The notes under the pieces are model-generated. The model did no database searches, was not told the origin of the DNA, and worked only from the letters and a program-made list of their open reading frames with translations. From CAZCTC01 sp964501335 (GTDB lineage Bacteria; Chloroflexota; Anaerolineae; B4-G1; SLSP01): a stretch of 64,000 bases of DNA. Below, piece by piece: positions 27,001 through 34,021 of this stretch. The first letter of the stretch is position 1. Every line of letters starts with the position of its first letter. The stretch covers positions 31,463 to 95,462 of the forward strand of contig CAZCTC010000026.1 in assembly GCA_964501335.1 (NCBI GenBank). The letters are read 5' to 3'. Made by a program: the position numbers and the translations under genes.

Positions 27001-27518
27001 CGCAGGGGAACGATCTGTTGATTTACGATCCGGCAGCTCCTGAGGCGCGGCGCGAGATCGCCCGCTTCACTTTCCCGCGTCAGAGTACGGCTCGATGCCT
27101 CTGTTTGACCGACTATTTCGCCTCTGTGGAGAGCGGGGTGCTGGATGTATTGCCGTTGCAGGTGGCCACGGTGGGCAGTGGAGCCACGCAGCGCTTCGGT
27201 TCGCTGGATGCGCAGGGCGAATACAGCGAAGCTTATTTCGTTCATGGTCTGGCGGCGCAGGCGGCCGAGGCGATGGCGGCGCTTTTGCATGCGCGGGTGC
27301 GCAAAGAGCTGGGGTTGCCGGATGGACAGGGTAAGCGTTACTCCTGGGGCTATCCTTCGTGTCCCGATCTGGAAGGGCACCGGACGCTTTTCTCATTGCT
27401 GCCCATCGAGACGGCTCTGCGTGTGAGCCTGACCTCTGCGGCGCAGCTCACGCCTGAACACAGCACCGCCGCGATGGTCGTGCATCACCCCGGCGCCGTC
27501 TATTTCGGAGTGCATTGA
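24096..27518 (+). CDS. metH: Cobalamin-dependent methionine synthase
   Basis: A full-length MetH of about 1140 residues that transfers the methyl group of methyl-THF to homocysteine through B12. Domains in order: homocysteine-binding barrel (about 1-330) with Cys near 237 (LNCSTGPEEM) and GGCCGTGPEHI near 303, the zinc-binding Cys set; pterin-binding barrel (about 350-625; GERINTQGSKQARE); cobalamin cap and B12-binding domain with DVHDIGKN (His near 743) and SALLVATS; and the reactivation domain ending with RYSWGYPSCPD. The ATG at 24096 has better spacing from AAGGA than the one at 24090. It sits about 140 bases after metF behind a hairpin, in line with a methionine biosynthesis block. Confidence 0.95.
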   Translation: MNPTKMAFTNRRYLDVLEERGILFDGATGTELRKQGPTVEDYGGPSTEGLGEMLLLYRPEIVEQVHYRYYAAGADAVETDTLRGSRLALREFGVEHLVMEVNRVAGVVARRAADRATAEDGRERFVAGSMGPTGRLPSLDDPELSNVTFDELVEVFAEQTEGLLVGGVDSLLLETQQDLLEVKAAVAGIWRAFEKLGVRIPVQVQVTLDASGHMLTGPDIEAVMVALAPLPVDVWGLNCSTGPEEMRDSVRRLLALSNRPVAIQPNAGMPHNEGGKAVYDLHPGPFAAALAEFASWGVQAVGGCCGTGPEHIAALHEALKSVTRPVGLRTELKALPYLASNMQMTSLHQEPRPLLIGERINTQGSKQARELILNERYDAIRSLADEQVGYGAHVLDLCVALTERADEAATMQKITKLLQLSSPAPLAFDTTDPAVMRAALSVYPGRAVINSVNLEGGEARARQILELAREFGAAVVALTIDEQGMAKSVERKLAVARRIYELAVDEIGLPPHALIFDPLTFTLATGDPETAQAAVDTLESLRRIKTELPGVLTNLGVSNVSYGLKPGARRILNSVLLYRAVEAGLDVAIVNPAQITPYADLPAEERELAEDLLFNRRPDALARFVTHFESAAQTAAATTAAAAALPVEERLQQAILLRRREGVEALVDSCLEHHPALSVLNEILLPAMKIVGDRFGAGELILPFVLQSAEVMKAAVSHLEQYLERGADSPKGTIVLATVFGDVHDIGKNLVKTILANNGYTVHDLGKQVPVETVLSKAEEVNADAIGLSALLVATSKQMQVAVEELRRRGANTPLLIGGAAINADFAQRIAVDYAGGVHYCKDAFDALRVLEQLPAGGRAEAPRARAAAVKPAGMVCECELPAPHRPVTAIPQPPFWGVAPVVKASLEELLGYLDRASLFRIGWGAKDAQGARWEAVRVEFEARLASMWPTAGDYLQPEGLYGFFPVQSQGNDLLIYDPAAPEARREIARFTFPRQSTARCLCLTDYFASVESGVLDVLPLQVATVGSGATQRFGSLDAQGEYSEAYFVHGLAAQAAEAMAALLHARVRKELGLPDGQGKRYSWGYPSCPDLEGHRTLFSLLPIETALRVSLTSAAQLTPEHSTAAMVVHHPGAVYFGVH

Positions 27519-27801
27519 TTGGGGAAGTAGACAGTAGAAAGTAGACAGCCGCAAGTAGACAGTAGACAGTAGACAGCCTGTGTCGCCGGGGCGGCTCTGG
27601 AAAAAGCCAAATAAAGTAGACAGCCGCAAGTAGAAAGTAGACAGCCCGTGTTGCTCTGGAAAAGGCCTATGTTTTCGGCGGCTTTCCGAAGCCGCCGAAA
27701 ACATAAATAAAAAATTCTCTCCCCACCATCCTGCGCGGCGAATTTTACAGGGAAAGGGCGAGGTGCGGGACGTTAAGCGACTGGAATAGAAAGGATCTTG
27801 G
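27519..27801. repeat. Intergenic repeats: AGTAGACAG runs, hairpin and box
   Basis: About 280 bases with no gene. AGTAGACAGTAGACAGC runs (about 27527-27655) are followed by a perfect hairpin at 27668-27705 (17-bp arms, loop TCCG) and a conserved box (about 27706-27782, TTCTCTCCCC to GCGGGACGTTAA). The order is box on the right, so this copy is inverted relative to that at 17470. Confidence 0.85.
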
Positions 27802-28128
27802 ATGACGCACAACGGGCGGATTGAGCGGGAGCGGAAGACTATCCGGGCGTTGATCGGCCTATACTGCCGGGACAATCACGGCGGGACAGCTCTTTGTGCC
27901 GAATGTCAGGAACTGGAAAACTATGCCCTGGCGCGATTGGACCGCTGTCCCTTTGGAAAAGAGAAGCCGACCTGTGCCAATTGTCCCATCCATTGTTATA
28001 AACCCGACATGAAAGAACGGGTGCGCAAGGTCATGCGTTATGCCGGTCCCCGCATCTTGTTTCACCATCCAATCCTGGCTCTTTTGCATATGCTCGATGG
28101 ATTTCGAAAGGCGCCGCCCCGTTCCTGA
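27802..28128 (+). CDS. ygbA: YgbA-family (nitrous oxide-stimulated promoter) protein
   Basis: A 108-residue cysteine-rich protein that matches the YgbA_NO family by the pattern CRDNHGG, LCAECQEL, RCPFGKEKPTCANCPIHCYKPDMKERVRKVMRYAGPR split over residues about 23-85. In enterobacteria the gene is controlled by nitric oxide through NsrR; the biochemical role is not settled. Six of seven Cys lie in the conserved patches, suggesting metal or Fe-S binding (inference). AAGGA precedes the ATG. It is monocistronic and surrounded by repeats; no NsrR-like site was recognised. Confidence 0.85.
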   Translation: MTHNGRIERERKTIRALIGLYCRDNHGGTALCAECQELENYALARLDRCPFGKEKPTCANCPIHCYKPDMKERVRKVMRYAGPRILFHHPILALLHMLDGFRKAPPRS

Positions 28129-28607
28129 GGGTTGCGGGGCGTTGCCCGGTTGGCCCTCATCCTCCCCCTGGCCCCCTCCTTCCCCCAACGAACATGTGAG
28201 AACGTGGATTTGATTTCCGAACGGCGACTGCTTTGTGGGGGAAGGAGGGGGGATTTGTCGCCGCAAGGCGTTTTTTTAAGGGGAAAGGGGGGCGGGGTAT
28301 ATCAGGCAACGTAAGTCATTTGCAACCGCAATCACCCGGAAAAGAGAGGAAGAAAAAGCCCATTTTTTCGCGCGCCGTCTGCGGCGCGCGAAAAAATGAA
28401 TAAAAAATAACTCTCTTCCCCCATCCTGCGGGGCGCAACTTACAGGAGAGGGGCCTTGTGCGAGTGAGGAGGATTTCTTAAAGAGGTGCAACGCACTATG
28501 ATTGTGCAATGACAGGCGATTTTCCTTCAGGTTGGAGCGTTTGAATCGTCGGTTCTATGGATAGAAAGTGCGTCGCACCTTTGGGCGGGTTACTTTCAGG
28601 ACGGATT
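28129..28607. repeat. Intergenic repeats with perfect hairpin and box
   Basis: About 480 bases with no gene. It has a C-rich/G-rich palindromic tract (about 28155-28295), a CAGGCAACGTAAGTC module (about 28300-28360), a perfect hairpin at 28361-28398 (17-bp arms CATTTTTTCGCGCGCCG and complement, loop TCTG) and a degenerate box (about 28405-28465). Confidence 0.8.
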
Positions 28608-28619
28608 GTGGAGGAATGG

Positions 28620-29108
28620 ATGTCTAAAGATGAAATGCCGATGACGCCGGGGGTGCGCTGGTTGAAAGCTCAGAAGGTGGAGTTTATTCCGCTTCTTTAT
28701 CCTTACGAAGAGCACGGGGGAACCCGGCATGCGGCGGAATGCCTCCATGTGAATGAACATCAGGTCATAAAAACGCTGGTGCTGGAGACCGAGGCTAAAA
28801 AGCCGTTGGTGGTTTTGATGCATGGCGACCGCGAGGTTTCATTGAAGCAGATGGCGCGTGTGTTGGGCGTGAAAACCGTCACGGCGTGTGAGCCGGGAAA
28901 GGCTGAGCGGCTCACCGGCTATATGGTCGGCGGCATCAGTCCGTTCGGCGTGCGATCGACATTGACGATTTATGTGGAAGGGACGATTTTTCAGCTGGAA
29001 CGGCTCTTTATCAATGGGGGCAAGCGGGGTTTCCTGGTCGAACTTACGCCGGCAGCTCTGCGACAGGCTCTGCCGGGCTTGAAAGAAGTCTTTGTTGCGG
29101 TAGAATAA
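28620..29108 (+). CDS. YbaK/EbsC-type aminoacyl-tRNA deacylase
   Basis: A protein of about 162 residues of the YbaK/ProX family, which hydrolyses mischarged aminoacyl-tRNA, typically Cys-tRNA(Pro). Family marks: AECLHVNEHQVIKTLVLE (the conserved Lys), LVVLMHGDREVSLKQMARVLG, GYMVGGISPFG and IFINGGKRG-like FINGGKRGFLVEL. The ATG at 28620 (MSKDEMPMTPGVRWL) fits the family length and has GGAGGA upstream; an earlier in-frame ATG at 28557 would add 21 residues with no family similarity. Neighbours are unrelated. Confidence 0.85.
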   Translation: MSKDEMPMTPGVRWLKAQKVEFIPLLYPYEEHGGTRHAAECLHVNEHQVIKTLVLETEAKKPLVVLMHGDREVSLKQMARVLGVKTVTACEPGKAERLTGYMVGGISPFGVRSTLTIYVEGTIFQLERLFINGGKRGFLVELTPAALRQALPGLKEVFVAVE

Positions 29109-29290
29109 AGAGAAGAAGGTCTGTTTTTTTAATTTGGTTTTTCGCAGTACCGCATAATTCACTCAGAACTCACCGCCGAGACGCAGAGGCCGCAGAGAAA
29201 AAGCTTAAAAAGGCTCTTTCATCTCTCTCGGCGCTCTCTGCGCCTCCGCGGTGTATTTCTTTTGGTTTGCCGCTGAGTTACTTTTGTGGT
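29109..29290. repeat. Dispersed CGCAGAG-type intergenic repeat
   Basis: Contains CAGTACCGCATAATTCACTC and CGAGACGCAGAGGCCGCAGAG, the same units found near 12500, 33940 and 52930, plus an inverted partner CTCTCTGCGCCTCCGCGGTG around 29230. No gene. Confidence 0.8.
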
Positions 29291-29765
29291 ACTGCGATTT
29301 TTCTTTGTCGAACGGTGATTTCCCTGCGTTGAATGATGACCGGACAGCGGTAAATGATGACCGGACAGCGGTAAATGGTGACCGGACAGCGACGAAGGAT
29401 GGCTGGACGGCGGTAAATGGTGAGTGGCCGGCATCGAATGGTAATCGGGCGGCGGTAAAGGATGACTGGACCGCGTCGAAGGATGACTGGACAGCGGTAA
29501 ATGGTGACCGGGCGCCGGCGAAGGGTGACTGGATAGCGGTAAATGGTGACTGGACAGCGGCGAATGGTAAGTTTGCTGTGATGAGCGGTGACTTCGCTGC
29601 ATAGAAACTAAACTTTACAGCGTCGAATGGTTTGTTTGTGGTGATGAATGATCGTTTTGCTGCGATGAAAGTACACTTCGCAGCGACGAATAGTTGTTTT
29701 GCTCCATTGAATCCACAGTTTGCTTCAACGAAACCTCTTTGCGCATCACGGAAATCCGGGTGAGC
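29290..29765. repeat. Degenerate 21-bp tandem repeat array
   Basis: About 22 tandem units of 21 bases (type GGTGACCGGACAGCGGTAAAT) with scattered substitutions and no length changes. Because 21 is a multiple of three, two frames stay open: on the minus strand a heptad SPFTAVQ, on the plus strand NGDWTAV. The minus-strand frame (29205-29813) starts without a clear ribosome binding site and ends inside the CGCAGAG repeat, so it is treated as repeat DNA rather than a gene. Confidence 0.85.
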
Positions 29766-30023
29766 GGCGATTATAAATTGCATTTTGTGGCCCGTCCCGT
29801 CAGGCCGGGCCACAAAATGCTTAACTTTTCCCTCTTTCCCTCGGGGGAAAGGGGGGGGCAGGGGGAACTAAAAGGCGCCCTTGGGCAATTTTATTTGGCG
29901 ACCACGGTTTTCTGGGGACCTACCGGATGGGGGGAGAGTTTTTTATGGATGTTTTCGTGTGTATTCCGATGCGCCCGAAAACATAACCAAAAAGCTTTGA
30001 GTCAGGGGAAATAAGGGGGATCT
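29766..30023. repeat. Intergenic 135-base module and degenerate hairpin
   Basis: A second copy of the 20870-21000 module (GCATTTTGTGGCCCG, poly-C/poly-G tracts, GGCAATTTTATTTGGCGA), followed by a partial box (GGATGGGGGGAGAG, about 29926) and a decayed palindrome (about 29948-29985). Confidence 0.8.
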
Positions 30024-30740
30024 ATGATGGGGTTAAAGCGAGCCGTCGTTTGTTTACCGGAAACGTCGGCACTGCGCCACTTGCTGGTGCAGGCCGGGAT
30101 AACTGTTATTTCTGAGCCGCCTTTGACCGGACATCCTTTCAGTATGTGGGTGCGGGATACGGCGTTTTGTACGCCGGTTGGATTTGTGTGGTTGCGCATG
30201 GGAACGGCTGCCCGTGAGGCGGAATCGGATTGGATGGGGGAAATTTTGCGCCGTGAGAAGGTGTTGCGGATCGGGGTGATTCAAGTTCCGGGCCGGGTTG
30301 AAGGCGGCGATGTTTTGTTGGCCGGGGATATTGCTTTTGTGGGGCGTTCGGCGCGTACGAATGCCGAAGGCGCGGCGCAAATCCGGCATATTCTGGAACA
30401 TTTGGGTTATGCTGTCCGGGAGACTTATGTGCCGGCGCCCTATCTTCATCTTAATGATGCTTTGGGGGTGATTTCTCCCCATCGATTGCTGGCCTGCACC
30501 GAAGTTTTTCCCGAAGAGCTTTTCCATGGGTTCGATGTGATTATGGTGGCACCCGCTCCCGGGCAACTTGCCGCCGCCAATTTGCTGGCTTTGAATGAAA
30601 ATGAGGTTGTAGTGGAGCTTTCCAATCGTACGGCGGTTGAAGCTCTGCGAGATGCAGAGATACGGGTGCATGCGGTGGCGTTGCCAGAGCTGGGGATGAG
30701 TCCGGGGGGACCTGGAAGTCTGGTGTTGCCGGTTGTTTGA
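30024..30740 (+). CDS. Dimethylarginine dimethylaminohydrolase-like protein lacking catalytic Cys
   Basis: A 238-residue protein of the guanidino-group-modifying superfamily (DDAH/arginine deiminase type). Seen: FSMWVRDTAFCTPVG (substrate Asp region), GRVEGGDVLLAG (the EGGD motif), and YLHLNDALGVI (catalytic His). The C-terminal nucleophile motif, normally GGPTC or similar, reads GMSPGGPGSLVLPVV, so the Cys is replaced, apparently by Ser. Family enzymes need that Cys for the thiouronium intermediate; this protein may be a binding protein, have another activity, or be dead. A GGGGG tract precedes the ATG pair at 30024/30027. A strong hairpin follows the stop. Confidence 0.75.
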   Translation: MMGLKRAVVCLPETSALRHLLVQAGITVISEPPLTGHPFSMWVRDTAFCTPVGFVWLRMGTAAREAESDWMGEILRREKVLRIGVIQVPGRVEGGDVLLAGDIAFVGRSARTNAEGAAQIRHILEHLGYAVRETYVPAPYLHLNDALGVISPHRLLACTEVFPEELFHGFDVIMVAPAPGQLAAANLLALNENEVVVELSNRTAVEALRDAEIRVHAVALPELGMSPGGPGSLVLPVV

Positions 30741-30746
30741 GGTCGG

Positions 30747-30783
30747 CTATGCATCTCGCCGCCTTGGGCGGCGAGATGTATAG
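30747..30783. terminator. Hairpin after the DDAH-like gene
   Basis: Arms 30747-30763 and 30767-30783 (one G-T pair), core TCGCCGCC/GGCGGCGA, loop TTG, seven bases after the stop. No strong T-tract follows. Confidence 0.6.
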
Positions 30784-30913
30784 AGTGCTTGTGCAAGGGA
30801 GGACGATTTCTCTGTAAAATCCCCCGTTGGAGTGATGTGGTTTCTTCTATTTCCGGCTATACTCCCGTTATGCAGGCAATCAAACGGAATTGTTTTGATG
30901 AAAGGAGTGTTGC

Positions 30914-31462
30914 ATGGAGAAAACGTCAGGACGGGGGGCGGAGATCGGCTTGGGTGAGCTGGCTGTCAAGACTGCCATTGTTCATATGGTTACATATTTC
31001 TTGATGGGAATTCTGGCCTTTAACCTTTTGGGGTATACCGATCGTTTTCAGTTGCCTTATATGGCCTGCTGGATGCGTCCAACCGACAGTCCCGTGGTGA
31101 CGGCCGGTGTGTTGTTCCAGCCGATCCGCGGATTGATCTTTGCGCTGGCTTTTTATCCCTTGCGGGAGATCCTTTTCGGGCGCAAGAACGGGTGGTTGAT
31201 CATGGCCGGGCTGTTGGTGGGATTGGGGATTTTTTCCACTTTCGGGCCGACTCCGGGTTCGGTGGAGGGGTTGGTTTATACAGTGATTCCCGTCACCGAT
31301 CAGCTTCTTGGCTGGTTGGAAGTGGTGCCGCAGGCGTTGTTGTTGTCGTTCATTCTTTTTCAATGGGTGCGACATCCGCAGGTGCGCTGGTTGAACTGGC
31401 TGTTGGGAATATTTTCTCTTCTGGTCGTGGCGATGGCTGTGTTGGGATTGGTGTTTGGGTAA
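30914..31462 (+). CDS. Multi-spanning membrane protein of unknown function
   Basis: A 182-residue integral membrane protein with about five hydrophobic segments (approximately 20-42, 66-86, 95-113, 133-152, 160-181). I do not recognise a family. After a polar N-terminus it has VHMVTYFLMGILAFNLLGYTDRF, a loop with PYMACWMRPTDSPVV, and FQPIRGLIFALAFYPLREILFGRKNGW, a pattern seen in small uncharacterised bacterial membrane proteins. AAAGGAG lies eight bases upstream of the ATG. It is convergent with the downstream minus-strand genes and separated from them by a hairpin. Confidence 0.75.
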   Translation: MEKTSGRGAEIGLGELAVKTAIVHMVTYFLMGILAFNLLGYTDRFQLPYMACWMRPTDSPVVTAGVLFQPIRGLIFALAFYPLREILFGRKNGWLIMAGLLVGLGIFSTFGPTPGSVEGLVYTVIPVTDQLLGWLEVVPQALLLSFILFQWVRHPQVRWLNWLLGIFSLLVVAMAVLGLVFG

Positions 31463-31483
31463 AAAGAGAGGGTTTTTAATTCA

Positions 31484-31521
31484 TAGGTGGGGCGGCTTTC
31501 TGAAGCCGCCCCACCTATGTT
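31484..31521. terminator. Perfect hairpin between convergent genes
   Basis: Arms 31484-31500 and 31505-31521, loop TCTG, core GGGGCGGCTT/AAGCCGCCCC. It lies between two convergent stops and probably terminates both transcripts. The core is a further stem variant of the repeat family. Confidence 0.7.
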
Positions 31522-31566
31522 GTTTAGTCTTTGAGATTAGTCGTATAGGTTGAGATTTTTTTGTTA

Positions 31567-32646
31567 TTACATGGAGGGCTGCAAGGCGTCGAAGGCGCAG
31601 CGGCTGAGGCAGAGGCCGCAGCGAGCGCAGCGTTCTTCGTGAATGCGGATGCGGCGGTTTTCCAGATAGAGCGCGTCGTAGACGCAGCTGGTGACGCAGC
31701 GATTGCAGCCCGTGCAGCGCTCGGGCGTGAGCAACGGTGGCTCGGTCATTTGCGGAATGCCCTGGGTCAGGGTGAGTCCCTGGATCTCTTTCAGCGAAGT
31801 GTAGTTGTGGTTGTTGAGCCACAGGTCGAGTTCCCGGGCGATTTTGCCGTAGACGGCCGGCCCGTGGGTGATGGCGGCGGTGCAGACCTGGACGGCGCTG
31901 GCGCCGGCCATCATAAATTCCACGACATCGGTGCCGGTCGTGATCCCGCCGACGCCGATGATCGGCACAGAGACCACGCGGGCGATTTCATAGACCATCC
32001 GCAGGGCTAACGGCTTGAGGGCGGGGCCGGACATCCAGCCGTAGCCGGTTTTGCCGCCCAGCCAGGAGCGCCCGCCGTGTTCGATGTCGATGCCGAGCAC
32101 CGGGCCGTAGGAATTGACCGCGACGATGCCGTCAACGCCGGCTTCCTGGGCGGCCAGGGCCGCGCGATGGGCGTCGCGGAAGGGGCTGATTTTAACGAAG
32201 ACGGGCACATCCAGGGCGGCTTTGGCCGCGCGGATGGCCTCTTGCATAGGGGAGGGATCATCGCCGATGTAATGGGTGCTGAGTTCGACGGCGTCGGCGA
32301 AGGGGCGGACGCGCGGGGCGAGCCGGGCGATATCGTCGGCGGTATAGCCCAGGCCTACGATCAAAGGAAGATTGGCGGTGCGGGCTTTGGGGTATTCGAT
32401 TTCCAGCCAGCGTTCCGGTTCCAGTTCGGACCAGAGTTCGGTGTTGAGGAAGAAGGTTTTGAAGTCGGCCATATTGGGCTGCGGCACGTCGGCGGGGCGG
32501 ATGGAGATGGTTTTGGAGACGAGCGCCGAGGCGCCGCCTTGGGCGCAGGCCAGCAGGGCATCGCCGTCGCGTCCGGGTGGGCCGGCCGCCGGCATAACGG
32601 GATGGGCCAGCGTCAGGCCCGGCAGATGAGTGATCAAATTGGCCAT
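31567..32646 (-). CDS. Dihydroorotate dehydrogenase-like flavoprotein with two [4Fe-4S] clusters
   Basis: A 359-residue protein: an FMN-binding TIM barrel of the dihydroorotate/dihydropyrimidine dehydrogenase family (residues 1-300; PVMPAAGPPGRDG, VFVKISPF, VAVNSYGPVLGID, IIGVGGITTGTDVVEFMMAGASAVQVCTA in pieces) followed by a bacterial ferredoxin domain with two CxxCxxCxxxC sets (CTGCNRCVTSC and CARCGLCLSRC). This resembles the PreA-type half of NAD-dependent dihydropyrimidine dehydrogenase, but no PreT partner is present. The ATG at 32646 is chosen from the AAAGGA upstream. It lies beside an F420 enzyme cluster, so electrons might be exchanged with ferredoxin or F420 (inference). Confidence 0.85.
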   Translation of the reverse strand: MANLITHLPGLTLAHPVMPAAGPPGRDGDALLACAQGGASALVSKTISIRPADVPQPNMADFKTFFLNTELWSELEPERWLEIEYPKARTANLPLIVGLGYTADDIARLAPRVRPFADAVELSTHYIGDDPSPMQEAIRAAKAALDVPVFVKISPFRDAHRAALAAQEAGVDGIVAVNSYGPVLGIDIEHGGRSWLGGKTGYGWMSGPALKPLALRMVYEIARVVSVPIIGVGGITTGTDVVEFMMAGASAVQVCTAAITHGPAVYGKIARELDLWLNNHNYTSLKEIQGLTLTQGIPQMTEPPLLTPERCTGCNRCVTSCVYDALYLENRRIRIHEERCARCGLCLSRCAFDALQPSM

Positions 32647-32673
32647 GATGAATCCTTTGTAAAAAAATAGGAC

Positions 32674-32714
32674 AGTTTTCACGCGCCGCCCCGAAGGGGC
32701 GGCGCGTGAAAACT
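32674..32714. repeat. Perfect 19-bp hairpin between LLM oxidoreductase and DHOD-like genes
   Basis: Arms 32674-32692 and 32696-32714, loop GAA, core CGCGCCGCCCC/GGGGCGGCGCG. It lies after the stop of the upstream gene (32730) and 28 bases before the ATG of the next, so it could terminate or attenuate transcription between them. Confidence 0.85.
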
Positions 32715-32729
32715 ATCTTTGTTTTGGGT

Positions 32730-33737
32730 TTACCTGGTAGCGAAGGTGTCGATCATTAGCCGGGCGTCGCCCAGCGGGTAGAGAATTGGGCAGGTCGCGC
32801 CGCGCTTCATGTATTCCATCACTTTGGCGCGGGCTTCTTCCGGTGTGCCGGTGGCCGAGATCCGCAGGACCAGATCGTCGGGGACATAGACCATGGCCTG
32901 TTCGATCTGTTCGCGGGTGGCGGGCCATCCGAGGATCGATTGGATCTGGGCGACGATTTTGGGATCGACGCCGCTGGCTTTGGCGATGTGGGGCTGCTGG
33001 GCCAGGTATTGGGTCAACAACCGCTTGGCGCCTTTGATGGCTTCGGCACGATCTTCGTGGACCGAGCAGACGATCAGCTGTGGGCGATCCAGATCGTAGA
33101 CGGTGCGGCCGGCCCGGCGGGCGCCGCGGTCCAGCTGTTCCATTGCTTCGTCGTTGTATTCGGGGGGGACGCAGTAGTTGAGGACGGCCCCGTCGGCGAT
33201 TTCGCCGGTCATTTCCATCATTTGAGGTCCGGTGGCGCCGATCATGATGGGGATATTGCGTGGTTCGCGGCGGCCGTGGACCACATCGAGTTCGATGCCG
33301 TCGACGTGGTGGAAATCACCATGGTAGGTGACCCGTTCCATGCGCCAGAGTTTGCGCAACACCTCGATGGTTTCCCGCATGGCCTGGAGGGGCTTGCGGC
33401 GTTCGATGCCGACGTTGCGGGCCAGGGGATCCCACCAGGCGCCGATCCCGCAGATGATGCGGTTGGGGGCCAGGTCGTCGAGGGTGAGGTAGGTGGCGGC
33501 GAGCAGGCCGATGTTGCGGGTCCAGTTGTTGATGACGCCGGAGCCGACTTTGAGGTTTTGGGTGACGGCGGCGAAGGCGGCCATGGGGACGATGGCGTCG
33601 CGTACGAGGCGGCTTTCGGCCTGCCAGACGGCTTCGAAGCCTCGTTCTTCGGCGTACCGGCAGTATTCCATGCCCTCACGGATGGGGTGGGCATCCTGAA
33701 GGTAGATAGCGACGCGCGGAATCTCAGTTTGCGGCAT
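32730..33737 (-). CDS. F420-dependent LLM-class oxidoreductase
   Basis: A 335-residue TIM-barrel enzyme of the luciferase-like monooxygenase superfamily. Marks: YAEERGFEAVWQAESR, LKVGSGVINNWTRN, LDDLAPNRIICGIGAWWDP and IPIMIGATGPQMMEMTGEIADG. Members of this group in Actinobacteria, archaea and Chloroflexota mostly use reduced F420 (for example methylene-H4MPT reductase and glucose-6-phosphate dehydrogenase relatives). The nearby CofE and F420:NADP reductase support F420 as the cofactor. GGAGGAT precedes the ATG. The substrate cannot be told. Confidence 0.88.
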   Translation of the reverse strand: MPQTEIPRVAIYLQDAHPIREGMEYCRYAEERGFEAVWQAESRLVRDAIVPMAAFAAVTQNLKVGSGVINNWTRNIGLLAATYLTLDDLAPNRIICGIGAWWDPLARNVGIERRKPLQAMRETIEVLRKLWRMERVTYHGDFHHVDGIELDVVHGRREPRNIPIMIGATGPQMMEMTGEIADGAVLNYCVPPEYNDEAMEQLDRGARRAGRTVYDLDRPQLIVCSVHEDRAEAIKGAKRLLTQYLAQQPHIAKASGVDPKIVAQIQSILGWPATREQIEQAMVYVPDDLVLRISATGTPEEARAKVMEYMKRGATCPILYPLGDARLMIDTFATR

Positions 33738-34021
33738 GGTATCCTCCCTGATGATTTTTTATTTTATTTTTTGCGCGCCGCTTTCCAGCGGCTCGCAAAA
33801 AAGATTTTTAGCATCCCGCAAAAGGTGTTTTTCCGGTAAAAATCGACGCGCTGGATGGGGGGAGAGTGTTTTTTGTTTGTGTTTTTGCGCGCATAAGAAT
33901 GCGCGCAAAAACACGGGCTTTTTTCTCTCCGCCCTCGGCGCCTTTGCGGTGAAATCTGAGTGAATTATGCGGTACGGTGTTTTTTCTTTCCGCTTTTTGG
34001 GCTGATCGCACAGGTTGATTT
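33738..34021. repeat. Composite intergenic element (two hairpins, box, CGCAAAGGCG tail)
   Basis: About 285 bases with no gene. First a hairpin near 33769-33806 (GCGCGCCGCT, imperfect), then a conserved box (about 33810-33870, CATCCCGCAAA to GGGGGGAGAG), a perfect hairpin at 33879-33914 (core TTGCGCGCAT/ATGCGCGCAA), then CTCGGCGCCTTTGCGGTG and AATTATGCGGTAC. This is the most complete copy of the element in the window. Confidence 0.88.

Noticed and set aside
29290..29610. CRISPR array
   Set aside because: Short direct repeats are tandem without unique spacers, and no cas genes are in the window.
29205..29813. Minus-strand frame with SPFTAVQ heptads as a gene
   Set aside because: No ribosome binding site, and the C-terminus (YTAEAQRAPRE) is the known translation of the dispersed CGCAGAG repeat.
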